The translations under genes were made by a program, and so were the position numbers. Below the pieces are notes generated by a model. That model was not told the DNA's origin. It did not search any database and was given only the letters and a program-made list of their open reading frames with translations. Below are positions 1-8,223 of a DNA stretch of 64,000 bases, one piece after another. Position 1 is the first letter of the stretch. Every line of letters begins with the position of its first letter. Location: NCBI RefSeq assembly GCF_029051645.1, contig NZ_JAACFS010000003.1:186001-250000 (forward strand). The letters are read 5' to 3'. Origin of the DNA: Bradyrhizobium sp. CSA112. Its GTDB lineage: Bacteria > Pseudomonadota > Alphaproteobacteria > Rhizobiales > Xanthobacteraceae.

Positions 1-1
1 C

Positions 2-208
2 TGCGCGGAGTGCGGCGGTCATTTGATGACCAATCATCCGACGCTCGGGTTGGTCGATGTCTTTGCCGCGACCCTTCCGACGTTCCCCTTCACGCCCGGC
101 GTGCACGTCAATTACGCCGAGACAGTGCTGCCGATGCGGGATGGGCTGCCCAAACTGAAGGATTTTCCAGCCGAGCTTGGCGGCTCCGGTGAAGTGATCG
201 CCGAGTAG
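2..208 (+). CDS. GFA family protein, C-terminal part
   Basis: The reading frame enters from the left edge and ends at a TAG at 206-208, giving about 68 residues beginning CAECGGHL. A CxxC pair followed by a Gly-rich beta segment and a TFPFTPGVHVNYAE stretch is typical of the C-terminal half of glutathione-dependent formaldehyde-activating (GFA/CENP-V) zinc proteins of about 130 residues. The N-terminal zinc ligands lie outside the window. An internal ATG at position 23 exists, but the homologous residues before it show that the gene starts upstream. Function in the cell is unknown; most GFA family members are uncharacterised. Confidence 0.75.
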   Translation, partial: CAECGGHLMTNHPTLGLVDVFAATLPTFPFTPGVHVNYAETVLPMRDGLPKLKDFPAELGGSGEVIAE

Positions 209-528
209 GAACACGGCCTTCCGCAGAAGTGACGACGCAGCGAAGGTTGTTCGCGGCGTCTCCTCATCGATTGGACGCTGCTCGTGTCCCGGATCAGACC
301 GGGAGGCGGGCGGCGTCTTTTTGCGGGCCGTCACGGTCGAGTCCGGATCTGCACCTTGGATGCAAGGGCAATGTTGCGGCTCCACGTGCCGTCTTAAGCT
401 ATGTCAGCGGCAGGTCCCGCCCTGCAAAATCGGGGTTTGGGTTACCCGTCTGGTTCCGGTAAGAAAGCCTTGAAGTCGCGGCGAAACCCTTTGTTTCGCC
501 AGGCAAAATAAACGAGGAAATGCCGGAG
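209..528. other. Intergenic region without recognised feature
   Basis: No convincing gene, terminator hairpin or operator was recognised between the GFA gene and the CoA-transferase start. Only the GAGGA ribosome binding site at 514-518 is clear. Confidence 0.5.
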
Positions 529-1791
529 ATGACTGCCAGACCGCAATTGCCGGAGCGAACGCCGCGCGCAAAAGGCGAACCGACTGCGTTGGATGGTCTG
601 CTGGTCGTCGACTTCACCAGGGTCGTTGCCGGCCCGGCCTGCACGCAAACGCTGGCCGATTTCGGCGCCGTGGTGATCAAGGTCGAAAACCCCGACGGGG
701 GCGACGATACCCGCCATTACGAACATGCGGAAATCGGCGGTGAGAGCGCGGCGTTCCTCAGCCTCAATCGCAACAAGCGCGGCATCGCGCTCGATTTCAA
801 CAACCCTGCGGCGCTCGAAGTCGCGCGCGAACTGATCGCGAAGGCGGATGTCGTCGTGGAGAATTTCTCCGGCGGCGTGATGAAGAAGTTCGGCCTCGAC
901 TATGCTTCCGTCGCGCCGACCAATCCGAAGTTGATTTATTGCTCGATCTCGGCCTATGGCCGCAAGGGCGAGTTCGCCTTGCGTCCGGGCTTCGATCCGA
1001 TTACGCAGGCCGAAAGCGGCTTCATGTCGCTGAACGGTTTTCCCGATGGGGAGCCGGTGCGGACCGGTCCGCCGATCGTCGACATGGCGACGGGTATGTC
1101 GGCATGCAACGCGATCCTGCTGGCGTTGATCGCCCGCGACCGGCTCGGCCGCGGCCAGCAGGTCGAGGTCGCGCTGATCGACACCGCCGTGGCGATGACC
1201 GGTTTCTACGGCATGGCCTATCTGATCAGCGGTGCGAATCCGGGCCGCTTCGGAAATTCGCCGAACGGTTCACCCACCGTCGGCGTCTATCAGGCATCCG
1301 ATGGGCCGCTTTACATGGCCTGCGCCAACGATCGCCTGTACCGCCGGCTCGTGGTGGACGTGCTCGATCGGCCGGATCTCGTCACCGATCCCGAGTTCGC
1401 GCATCGGAAGAACCGAACCGCCAACAGGGAAAAGTTGCGCGCCATCATCGCTGGTGTCTTTGCCAGCGACAGTCTTGAGAACTGGATGGCGAAGATGAAG
1501 AAGGCCAACATACCGGTCGGCTATCTGCGCACCGTAGAGGAAGGCTTCAACGCGCCGGAAGTGCGTGACCGCCATCGTCTCAGCCGGATTGCGCATCCAA
1601 CTGCGGGTGCCGTTCCCAATATTGAAACGCCGCTGCAGATGAGCCTGACGCCGACCGTCGACCCCGTGGCGGCGCCGCTGCTCGGCGAGCATACCAGGGA
1701 AGTACTCCGAGAGACTCTCGGCTATGATGAGCGACGTATCGCGGCTCTGGCCGAGGCGGGGGCTTTCGGGAAGGCGGGCAATACGGCCTGA
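529..1791 (+). CDS. CaiB/BaiF (family III) CoA-transferase
   Basis: A 420-residue protein of the family III CoA-transferases, which move CoA between carboxylic acids through an aspartyl-CoA thioester. The N-terminal block (LDGLLVVDFTRVVAGPACTQ), the VVVENFSGG block and the GFDPITQAESG block, which holds the expected catalytic Asp, are all present, and the length is normal for the family. Two ATGs are possible, 520 and 529; GAGGA at 514-518 is too close to the first and well spaced (10 nt) for the second, so I prefer 529. It is monocistronic here with no pathway partner nearby, so the substrate cannot be inferred. Confidence 0.9.
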   Translation: MTARPQLPERTPRAKGEPTALDGLLVVDFTRVVAGPACTQTLADFGAVVIKVENPDGGDDTRHYEHAEIGGESAAFLSLNRNKRGIALDFNNPAALEVARELIAKADVVVENFSGGVMKKFGLDYASVAPTNPKLIYCSISAYGRKGEFALRPGFDPITQAESGFMSLNGFPDGEPVRTGPPIVDMATGMSACNAILLALIARDRLGRGQQVEVALIDTAVAMTGFYGMAYLISGANPGRFGNSPNGSPTVGVYQASDGPLYMACANDRLYRRLVVDVLDRPDLVTDPEFAHRKNRTANREKLRAIIAGVFASDSLENWMAKMKKANIPVGYLRTVEEGFNAPEVRDRHRLSRIAHPTAGAVPNIETPLQMSLTPTVDPVAAPLLGEHTREVLRETLGYDERRIAALAEAGAFGKAGNTA

Positions 1792-1908
1792 GCGATGCTG
1801 TCAGGTTTGAAGACCTGCCGCGAGGGGCCATGAAGTCTCCGTGCGTTTGTCCCGAAAATTCACTGAACCTTGACGTATTCGGCCACAATCGAGGCGGATG
1901 CTGGCGTC

Positions 1909-2019
1909 ATGAAAACGCTGGTCGCCATTTCGCTTCTTGCGCTGCTCACGATTTCTGGAGCGGCCTATACCGACCAACTCTTCATGGGCGATCAGGAAAC
2001 GACGCGAGGGGTGGATTGA
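1909..2019 (+). CDS. Tiny secreted peptide (36 aa), hypothetical
   Basis: A 36-residue frame with a lysine at position 2, a hydrophobic core (TLVAISLLALLTISGAA) and a likely signal-peptidase site after AAYTD or similar, leaving a mature tail of about 16 polar residues. Such peptides are common in Bradyrhizobium genomes, but the Shine-Dalgarno is weak (GAGGCGG about 13 nt upstream). It is convergent with the Fic gene, 58 nt away. Coding status is inferred from composition only. Confidence 0.4.
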   Translation: MKTLVAISLLALLTISGAAYTDQLFMGDQETTRGVD

Positions 2020-2077
2020 ATTCGCCCCGGAGGCGTGTTGGCGGCTTCGGCACAAAACTGGCATCATGGAGTGGCGT

Positions 2078-3184
2078 TCAAGCGGAGACGAGGGAGTAGC
2101 TCGTGCTTCTACCGCCGCCTTCGCCCTTGGCGAGGATGCCATGGTCAACGAGATCCTGAATGTCGCGCAAGGCGGTATCGGGCGAGCACTTCTCGATTGC
2201 TGCCCATTTGCTCGAGGTCAGTTTTCCCTCGAAGCCGTCCAGCAGACGATTGAGCATATCGCGCTGCCGATCGTTGAACCTGGCAGCGGCATGCCGCTTC
2301 CAGAATTCCGTCTTTTCGAGCACGGCTGCGAGAATGGTACTAGCTCCACTGAAGGCGCGGTCGAGACAGTCCAAGAACCACTCAAGCCACGACGTGACGT
2401 TGAGGTCGCCCTTCTGGGTACTCTCCAGCATGTCGTAGTAGGTTTTCCGTTCTGCACGTATTTGGGCGGACATGCTGTAGAAGCGTTGCGGGATTCCTTC
2501 GGAACGGGCAAGCGACATGTCGGCGATGGCGCGCGCAATCCGTCCGTTGCCATCCTCGAAAGGGTGGATGGTCACGAACCAAAGATGTGCGATCGCGGCC
2601 TTGATGATCGGATCGATGTTTTCTTCCGTGTTGTACCAATTGAGAAACGCAGTCATTTCGGCCTCAAGCTTTTCCGCCGTCGGTGCCTCGTAATGCACGC
2701 GTTCGCGTCCGTAGTCGCCGGAGACGACCTGCATCGGTCCTGCCGACGCGTCGCGCCAGGCTCCCACAGTGATCTTCTTCATGTTGCTGCGGCTCGTCGG
2801 GAAAAGCGACGCATGCCAGCCGAAGAGTCTCTCCGCCGTAAGCTCGGCTTGGAATTTCTGAGTGGCGTCGAGCATCATCTCGACAATGCCTTCGACATTG
2901 CGATCTGCCGACGGCAAAGCGCCCGCATCCATGCCAAGGCGACGCGCGAGCGATGAGCGCACCGCGTTCTTGTCGAGTTTTTCTCCCTCGATGTCGCTGG
3001 ACTTGAGGGCTTCTTCGGTCAGGGTGGTCAGCACAGCTTCTTCCTGCTGGGGGAAGCCCAGTCCCTGCATCCGGCCAATAAGCTGCCCCTGCCGCAGCCG
3101 AACCGCGGCAAGCTGCTTTGCCAGGGTGGTCGAATCCCAGGAAAAGTGAGGCCAATCAGGTAGTTGGTGGATATACTTTTGCAT
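2078..3184 (-). CDS. fic: Fic family protein with N-terminal inhibitory motif and C-terminal wHTH
   Basis: A 368-residue Fic protein. The N-terminal region resembles the Fic_N (DUF4172) domain and carries SSDIEG at residues 62-67, which fits the [S/T]xxxE[G/N] inhibitory helix. The catalytic loop HPFEDGNGRIAR at 207-218 matches HxFx(D/E)GNGRxxR, so AMP transfer (or a related nucleotidyl/phospho transfer) to protein hydroxyls is expected, auto-inhibited by the Glu of the motif. Residues about 300-368 look like a winged helix-turn-helix (RQRDMLNRLLDGF...TALRDIQDLVDHGIL), so the protein may bind its own leader. The ATG at 3184-3182 lies inside a 9-bp inverted repeat. No antitoxin gene is adjacent, as expected for an intramolecular class. 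Confidence 0.93.
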   Translation of the reverse strand: MQKYIHQLPDWPHFSWDSTTLAKQLAAVRLRQGQLIGRMQGLGFPQQEEAVLTTLTEEALKSSDIEGEKLDKNAVRSSLARRLGMDAGALPSADRNVEGIVEMMLDATQKFQAELTAERLFGWHASLFPTSRSNMKKITVGAWRDASAGPMQVVSGDYGRERVHYEAPTAEKLEAEMTAFLNWYNTEENIDPIIKAAIAHLWFVTIHPFEDGNGRIARAIADMSLARSEGIPQRFYSMSAQIRAERKTYYDMLESTQKGDLNVTSWLEWFLDCLDRAFSGASTILAAVLEKTEFWKRHAAARFNDRQRDMLNRLLDGFEGKLTSSKWAAIEKCSPDTALRDIQDLVDHGILAKGEGGGRSTSYSLVSA

Positions 3185-3281
3185 TCTCCGCGTCCTTTGC
3201 GGAGAATATGACCGCTATTCTCCGCATCCGCAAGGGTTATTTTTCGCAAATTGTGCGGAGAATGGAGCGACGATTCCCCGC
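3183..3281. repeat. Five copies of a 9-bp repeat forming nested palindromes in the fic leader
   Basis: ATTCTCCGC occurs at 3183-3191 and 3217-3225, its complement GCGGAGAAT at 3199-3207 and 3255-3263, and a one-mismatch copy (ATTCCCCGC) at 3273-3281. The first pair makes a 9-bp stem with a 7-nt loop. On the coding strand of fic the loop contains AAAGGA, correctly placed (8 nt) before the ATG, and the ATG itself abuts the 3' arm. The second pair encloses 29 bp. This could be a multi-site operator, a translation-sequestering hairpin, or both. Confidence 0.8.
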
Positions 3282-3748
3282 ATCGGGCCGAAAATCCCAG
3301 CATCGGACGATGAATTGAGCCCAGGGTTAGCGAGAGCGGTTTGTTCGTCAGCTCGCCGTGCGGGACCTTCTGTGACCCAATTCGACCGCGTAACCCAAAC
3401 GTTCTTGAGAGGAATCATCCGTTGGTTGCTTTTGATGAAAGGACCGTCGGTTCAGGCGGGACGTTGTAACGGTCGTGCGGGCCGTTCGTTCGCACGCGCA
3501 GCGCAATCGAAGCAGACTAGACGATTTGAGATCCAGTTTGATCATTCCCGTATTCACCAGTGTGCCGGCCGTGATGGCGGGCTTCTGGTTGCTTTCCTGA
3601 TTTCGGGGGCGGGAAACTCTCACTCCATCCCGATGCCTCTCGCGAATGAATAACATCCCTGCATTTGCACGGCGCCTAACCCGTTCAAAGCGGTAGCTTT
3701 TCCCGTTTGTCTCCGGCTAATGTGCCGCCAAAACGGGAGAGAAGCAGC
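3282..3748. other. Intergenic region without recognised gene
   Basis: Between the fic repeats and the alpha-hydroxy-acid oxidase there is no frame with protein-like composition. The divergent promoters for both genes must lie here, but no convincing -35/-10 pair was identified. A GGGAGA ribosome binding site for the oxidase is at 3735-3740. Confidence 0.45.
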
Positions 3749-4882
3749 ATGAATGACGGGACCCCCTTGCAGCCGGCGAGGAATGTCGAACTCGGCGCCA
3801 GCGGTGAAGAATTCCAAAATCTCCACGAATTCGTCCGAAAAGCCCGCTCCCGACTCAACCAGAACGCATGGGATTACATCGTCGGCGCCTCCGAGACGGA
3901 GACCACCATGCGCCGCAACCGCATGGCGCTCGACGAGATTGCTTTCCGGCCCCGGGTGCTGCGCAATGTCGCGGAGGTCAACGCCTCGACCAAGGTATTC
4001 GGCCGCCGCCTGCGTTTGCCTGTCATGATCGCGCCGGTCGGCGCGCTTGAGATTTTCGATCCCGATTCAGGCGCCGCCGTCGCGCGCGGAGCGGGGCAGT
4101 TCGGCGCCGCTCACATGTTGAGTTCGGTGTCCGAGCCGGGGCTTGAGGCGACGGCCAAGGCCGCGCCCGCCGCGTTGCGCATTTACCAGCTCTATGTCCG
4201 AGGCGACGACGCCTTTGTCGAAGACGTTGTCAGCCGCACCATCGACAACGGTTATGCCGCGTTTTGCCTGACCGTCGACACGGCGCATTACAGCCGGCGC
4301 GAGCGCGATATCGCCAAGCGGTATGTCCGCGAAAGCCGTATCCGGGCCACCGGCGGCGACTTCCAGAAGGGGCTGGAATGGCGCACGGTGAAGCTGATCA
4401 AGGACAAGTATAAAATTCCGCTGGTGATCAAGGGTATCGCCACCGCGGAAGACGCAGCCATCGCGCTCGATCATGGCGTGGATTGGATCTATGTGTCGAA
4501 CCACGGCGGCCGCCAGCTAGACCATGGACGCGGCGCGATGCACGTCTTGCCGGAAATCGTCGACGCGGTTGCCGGCCGCGCCAAGATCATGGTCGACGGC
4601 TCGTTCTGCCGTGGCACCGACATCGTGAAGGCGATCGCTTCCGGCGCCGACCTGGTCGGCATCGGCCGTCTGCAATGCTGGGCGCTCGCTGCTGCAGGCG
4701 AGGCCGGCGTCGTGCGGATGCTTGAATTGCTGGAAGACGAAATGATCCGCTGTCTCGGGCTGCTCGGTGTCACCAGCCTTACCGAACTCGACAAGTCCTA
4801 TCTGCATCCGGCAACACCGACCAATCCGCCAAGTGTGTTCAGCGCCTTTCCGTTGCTGGATATCGAGCCCTATCGCTACTGA
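3749..4882 (+). CDS. FMN-dependent alpha-hydroxy-acid oxidase/dehydrogenase
   Basis: A 377-residue TIM-barrel flavoenzyme of the lactate dehydrogenase (LldD) / glycolate oxidase / mandelate dehydrogenase family, which oxidises L-2-hydroxy acids to 2-oxo acids using FMN. Diagnostic segments are the FMN-binding VMIAPVGALE, the YQLYVRGD segment, the Lys of LVIKGIATAEDA, the catalytic-histidine signature SNHGGRQLDHGRGA, and the phosphate-binding VDGSFCRGTDIVKAIASGADLVGIGR. An upstream TTG at 3707 would add 14 residues, but ATG 3749 follows GGGAGAGAA at the right distance. No membrane insertion is visible, so the electron acceptor may be oxygen or a soluble partner. Confidence 0.9.
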   Translation: MNDGTPLQPARNVELGASGEEFQNLHEFVRKARSRLNQNAWDYIVGASETETTMRRNRMALDEIAFRPRVLRNVAEVNASTKVFGRRLRLPVMIAPVGALEIFDPDSGAAVARGAGQFGAAHMLSSVSEPGLEATAKAAPAALRIYQLYVRGDDAFVEDVVSRTIDNGYAAFCLTVDTAHYSRRERDIAKRYVRESRIRATGGDFQKGLEWRTVKLIKDKYKIPLVIKGIATAEDAAIALDHGVDWIYVSNHGGRQLDHGRGAMHVLPEIVDAVAGRAKIMVDGSFCRGTDIVKAIASGADLVGIGRLQCWALAAAGEAGVVRMLELLEDEMIRCLGLLGVTSLTELDKSYLHPATPTNPPSVFSAFPLLDIEPYRY

Positions 4883-5035
4883 GGATCAAGGCTGCGGCAC
4901 TGTCCGGCGTGCGGACCTCACCGGGCAGGTTGCCTTCGCATCGTCGGGAACCCGGTGTCGATTGCCGCATTATCAGGCGCAGCCAAGGCTTTGCAGCAAC
5001 AGACCCGATCCACCTGATCCAATGGTCGAGCGCGA

Positions 5036-5242
5036 ATGGCGGACAATCCTTTCGCTGAATTCAGCCTCGAGAAGGCTATCGCTCTCCGCTGGACATTGCG
5101 GGACATTCAGGCTCGCCGACTGAAAATGTCGCCGGTCAGCGATGAAGATTTGCGAACGTTGACAGACCTCGGCCTGATCGAAGTGCGCGACGAAGGGCTC
5201 GTGCTGACGCCGGCTGGAATCTCCGCAGTCAATGGCGCGTGA
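5036..5242 (+). CDS. Small conserved hypothetical protein (68 aa)
   Basis: A 68-residue acidic/helical protein (MADNPFAEF...LEKAIALRWTLRDI). The second half, LTDLGLIEVRDEGLVLTPAG, looks like the wing of a winged-helix or MarR-like fold, but the protein is too short to assign. It ends directly against the oppositely oriented zinc-ribbon protein. Coding nature is supported by composition; function unknown. Confidence 0.65.
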   Translation: MADNPFAEFSLEKAIALRWTLRDIQARRLKMSPVSDEDLRTLTDLGLIEVRDEGLVLTPAGISAVNGA

Positions 5243-5428
5243 TCAGCGCGCCTTCAGGAAGCTCTCTCCGGAGTCGCAAGGCGTGCAGCGATAGGTCAGC
5301 ACGTCGTAATTCTGATCGCGTGGCTCGACCATGGCCAGCCGCATCTGCGTGCCGCATTTCATGCAAGGCATTTCTATGCTCGTTTGAAACCGCGTGCAGG
5401 TTGGCGTCGGCCGAAATGTTTGCAGCAT
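5243..5428 (-). CDS. Small zinc-ribbon-like protein (61 aa)
   Basis: A 61-residue protein with CMKC at residues 22-25 and CTPC about 24 residues later, i.e. two CxxC knuckles expected to bind one zinc. The start ATG at 5428 is preceded by AAGGGG on the minus strand. Similar short proteins are found widely in Bradyrhizobium genomes; no function is known to me. It converges with the 68-aa protein with no spacer. Confidence 0.65.
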   Translation of the reverse strand: MLQTFRPTPTCTRFQTSIEMPCMKCGTQMRLAMVEPRDQNYDVLTYRCTPCDSGESFLKAR

Positions 5429-5697
5429 CGTATCCCCTTGTCCCGAGAGAGACTTAAAACCAGAGACGCAACGCCACCGACGATCGATCCCTAACCCGAA
5501 TCACTATGCCACACTGTTGCCACCATTGGAATCGGCGCCGCATCCGTACGGCTACGGACTGCGAGGGAAGGAAATCATTCCTTAGGATGGCGCTAGGCCC
5601 GGATGCCGGCCGCCACCGACCACGCTGGGGCCAATACAACGGAGACGCGGCCGGGAATTATGCTAACCTTGCCAAAGTCGACTTGGGAGAAGCGACC

Positions 5698-6051
5698 ATG
5701 ACTGAACCGAAACTAGAAGTCCCGGCCGAGCTGCGCGACCTGGCAGAGAAAACCATCGATCAGGCAGAAAAAGCGTTCGGCATGTTCTTCGATGCCGCCG
5801 GCAAGTCCATGACGGCGATGCCCGGCGCGAGCACGGAAATTTCCAAGCAGGCGCTCTCGTTTACCGAGCAGAATATGAAGGCTGCGTTCGAGCATGCCCG
5901 AAAGCTGGTCCATGCGACCGACCTTCAGGAGGCGATGCGGATCCAGTCTGAATTCCTGCGCAGCCAGTTCACCAATGCAGGGGAACATATGCGACAGATC
6001 ACCGGCGGCGTCATATCGGCCGCAAAGGATTCGACGAAAGGCAAGATCTGA
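5698..6051 (+). CDS. Phasin family protein
   Basis: A 117-residue, almost wholly helical protein without cysteine. Phasin-type signatures are the amphipathic segment LAEKTIDQAEKAFGMFFDAAGKS and the later ALSFTEQNMKAAFEHARKLVHATDLQEAMRIQSEFLRSQFTNAGEHMRQI, which matches the phasin core (phasin_2). Phasins coat polyhydroxybutyrate granules. A GGGAGA ribosome binding site at 5685-5690 fixes the ATG at 5698; the longer frame upstream is not coding. No PHB synthesis gene is nearby. Confidence 0.88.
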   Translation: MTEPKLEVPAELRDLAEKTIDQAEKAFGMFFDAAGKSMTAMPGASTEISKQALSFTEQNMKAAFEHARKLVHATDLQEAMRIQSEFLRSQFTNAGEHMRQITGGVISAAKDSTKGKI

Positions 6052-6059
6052 GAAACGCC

Positions 6060-6338
6060 CTAGCGGCGGCGTCCGACCGCGACACCGAACAGAAAGGCGA
6101 TGAACAGGCTGGCGAGCGGCGCTTCGCGCGTAATCGCGCTAATGGTCGAGAGCGGCATTCCCGGTTTCCGTGCCTCTGTAATCGCATCGCTGAGGCGGCC
6201 GACCGCTGCCTGCAGCGCGGCGGATACTTCCGTCAGCGTGCGCGAAACATCGGTCGCAGTGTCGATGGCGCGTTCTGCCATGCCAGGCTGCGATGGATCT
6301 GAGGTTTCGGTTTTCACGTTCTGCAACTCACTGGTCAC
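6060..6338 (-). CDS. Small C-terminally membrane-anchored protein (ElaB/DUF883-like)
   Basis: A 92-residue protein: polar N-terminus, a central amphipathic helix (SRTLTEVSAALQAAVGRLSDAITEA) and a C-terminal hydrophobic anchor APLASLFIAFLFGVAVG followed by RRR. This organisation resembles the ElaB/YqjD (DUF883) ribosome-associated inner-membrane proteins, although no specific signature can be proven by eye. It is convergent with the phasin gene and divergent from the next small membrane protein. Confidence 0.65.
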   Translation of the reverse strand: MTSELQNVKTETSDPSQPGMAERAIDTATDVSRTLTEVSAALQAAVGRLSDAITEARKPGMPLSTISAITREAPLASLFIAFLFGVAVGRRR

Positions 6339-6484
6339 TCGGCCATTGGCCGAGCGACGACTGACATCCTGACAATACCTGGCTAAGGTATTTGTTCCCG
6401 GCAGTTGTCGCGCGTTGGCAGATAAGGAACCTTAATGATCGCTCGGATTTAATCTCGTCAGAGGAAATCAACGCGGATTTTCAG

Positions 6485-6769
6485 ATGGCGAAGGAATTGA
6501 CGGAAGATCGTCTGAGTCGACATGGTGGCGCGCCGCTGAGGGTTGCGATAGCGGTGGCGGTTCTGGGCGTACTCGGCATGCTGATCGTCGACCATGGGCC
6601 ATGGAACAAGCCGAAGCAGCAGCCGGCCTTTATGGCGAGTTACAGCTCGACCGGCGAAGCTGCCCGCGCAGCCGGCGCGCAGATCCTGCCGACCGAACCG
6701 AAGTTGCAGGTGGAGCCTAATCCGCCCGTGCCAAGACCGGTTCACCCGGTGAACCCGGCGCCCAAGTAA
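6485..6769 (+). CDS. Small single-pass membrane protein, hypothetical
   Basis: A 94-residue protein with a short cytoplasmic N-terminus, one membrane segment (VAIAVAVLGVLGMLIV, about residues 18-33) and a proline-rich periplasmic tail ending NPPVPRPVHPVNPAPK. The Shine-Dalgarno GAGGA at 6461-6465 is rather distant (19 nt) from ATG 6485, so the exact start is uncertain. Function unknown. Confidence 0.55.
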   Translation: MAKELTEDRLSRHGGAPLRVAIAVAVLGVLGMLIVDHGPWNKPKQQPAFMASYSSTGEAARAAGAQILPTEPKLQVEPNPPVPRPVHPVNPAPK

Positions 6770-6861
6770 AGCGTCCAAATAAAGCGCGCGGTTTGACACG
6801 CCGGGCAAATCACCGGCACAACGGTATCATCACCGAAATTCGCTGGCTCCGGACGAGTGCG

Positions 6862-7047
6862 TCAGCGCACGCTGACGAATGCGCCCCAGCACGCAGCCAA
6901 CACTGCAGCTACCAGCACGAGTAGCGGATTGTCGCAGAACGGGCTGCCATATTGGCACATCGCGACGCCCAGCGAGCCGATCTCGTGACGGCTCGCCGCA
7001 TAGAACAAGCCCGACAGAATCGTGAGCACGGCAGCAACGAAAAACAT
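6862..7047 (-). CDS. Small two-helix membrane protein (61 aa)
   Basis: The protein starts MFFVAAVLTILSGLFYAA and ends LLVLVAAVLAACWGAFVSVR, giving two membrane helices around a short loop with two cysteines (MCQYGSPFCDN). AGGAGG seven nt before ATG 7047 fixes the start; the longer frame extending to 7248 is not coding. It looks like one of the small membrane proteins conserved in Bradyrhizobium. Function unknown. Confidence 0.7.
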   Translation of the reverse strand: MFFVAAVLTILSGLFYAASRHEIGSLGVAMCQYGSPFCDNPLLVLVAAVLAACWGAFVSVR

Positions 7048-7587
7048 CGGACAGCCTCCTTGCGCTCTGTTGGGCCGCAGGTTGCGCCGTCCACGGCCGA
7101 ACGATTTCGTTTCGATGCCGTTGTGCTGAATCTGGTTTGCTTTGGCCGCTTGACGCGTCGGGCAAATCAGGGGCACATTGGCATCATCGCCGATATCGTA
7201 GATGCCCGCGCCGGAAACGGCGGCGGGCTTCTTCATTTCACAAGACAATCGGCTAAGGCCGTTTCAATTTACCGAAACCGTTTCGTCGAATTTTCCGAAA
7301 TTTGTTGAGAGCCGGCCATCGGAGTGCAGTGAAGGCTGCGAACCGGGGGAGCCGGTCGCGTGCAGCGCGAGCCTTTGGCGCTGTTCTCCCATGCAATCAC
7401 GGCTCGACATGCACGCGCAATTAGACGCTCCGCTGCGAATGATGGCGCCCGGAGCATTGATTTTGTTGCCTTCTCAGTTCGAGCGCCACCATGCCGTTTC
7501 ACACGGCGCCACTGCTGTGTCATCAAAATCAATGTGCAGACAAACATTTACGATCACAGGCGGTTAGCGCGACATCGTCGCTTTTAT

Positions 7588-7612
7588 CTTGCCGTCTTGC
7601 CGTCTTGCCGTC
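7588..7612. repeat. Three tandem copies of an octamer
   Basis: CTTGCCGT is repeated three times head to tail in otherwise non-coding DNA. It looks like a short slippage-type microsatellite; no associated gene is evident. Confidence 0.8.
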
Positions 7613-8042
7613 TGGTGCGGGCGAAGCAATCCAGAGCTGCAGACAGACCAGGTCGCTTCGCTGCTTCCGACTCGCTCGTTGAGCTACTGCGGGACGAGGC
7701 ACTTCGCAACGATATCAGGAGGTTGGCATGACCGGGTCTCTGATATGGGATCGCGCTCGTAATTGCCATTCGCTACGTGAACAAGTTGTGGACCTTGGAC
7801 AAGGTTCTCGGCCTCGGCACAACCGATCCGCCCGTGGGCTTCGGGGCGATTACCTCGCATCTTGTGGTGCCGTGACATTCGCGGCACGCCGGGCCGACAA
7901 GATCATCGCGATGAAGAATGGCGCGCTCTACGTCCATCTGCTCGATATGGCCACACGAGGAGTAGTCACCAGTGCAAAGAAGTTATTGCATGGCAACGGT
8001 GGACACCCTTAGCGCTCAAGCAATGTCCGTGCTTCTTAAAGT

Positions 8043-8061
8043 TTGAGCACGCAATGCTCAA
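8043..8061. promoter_or_regulatory. Short palindrome upstream of the amidase gene
   Basis: TTGAGCA (8043-8049) and TGCTCAA (8055-8061) form a perfect 7-bp dyad with a 5-nt spacer. The right arm lies within the 11-bp direct repeat GCTCAAGCAAT that also occurs at 8014-8024. Placement about 165 bp before the amidase start suggests a regulator site, but no regulator gene is adjacent. Confidence 0.4.
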
Positions 8062-8124
8062 GCAATAGGCGAGGGGCTGTATATCCCTCGGCTGCGTTGA
8101 GCGGCGACGCGGCATTCGCCGTGC

Positions 8125-8161
8125 AACAGTCAAACTGACATGATGCACAAGTTTGACTGTT
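8125..8161. promoter_or_regulatory. Perfect 12-bp inverted repeat before the amidase gene
   Basis: AACAGTCAAACT at 8125-8136 and its exact complement AGTTTGACTGTT at 8150-8161 are separated by 13 bp. It could be a dimeric-regulator operator (37-bp dyad) or a 5'-UTR hairpin 62 nt upstream of the start codon. There is no T-run, so it is not an ordinary terminator. Confidence 0.65.
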
Positions 8162-8223
8162 CCGATGAACTGCGATGGGATGAAGGCGCGCGTAAAATGC
8201 ACGTTCAAACCAGGAGAGATCCG

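Larger units (their letters stand above)
7048..8124. other. Long gene-free stretch
   Basis: More than 1 kb with only short, unconvincing frames. One stretch at about 7750-7873 reads as a hydrophobic then charged peptide (IALVIAIRYVNKLWTLDKVL) without a start codon and may be a gene remnant. It also contains the octamer array at 7588-7612 and an 11-bp direct repeat (GCTCAAGCAAT) at 8014-8024 and 8056-8066. Confidence 0.5.

Noticed and set aside
1937..2956. 339-codon plus-strand frame across fic
   Set aside because: Shadow of the fic gene with no recognisable domain.
7588..7612. CRISPR-like repeat array
   Set aside because: The octamers are contiguous with no spacers and no cas gene; a simple microsatellite.
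7728..8012. 94-codon frame upstream of the amidase gene
   Set aside because: No protein-like composition or ribosome binding site; an overlapping frame looks more like a peptide remnant but has no start.
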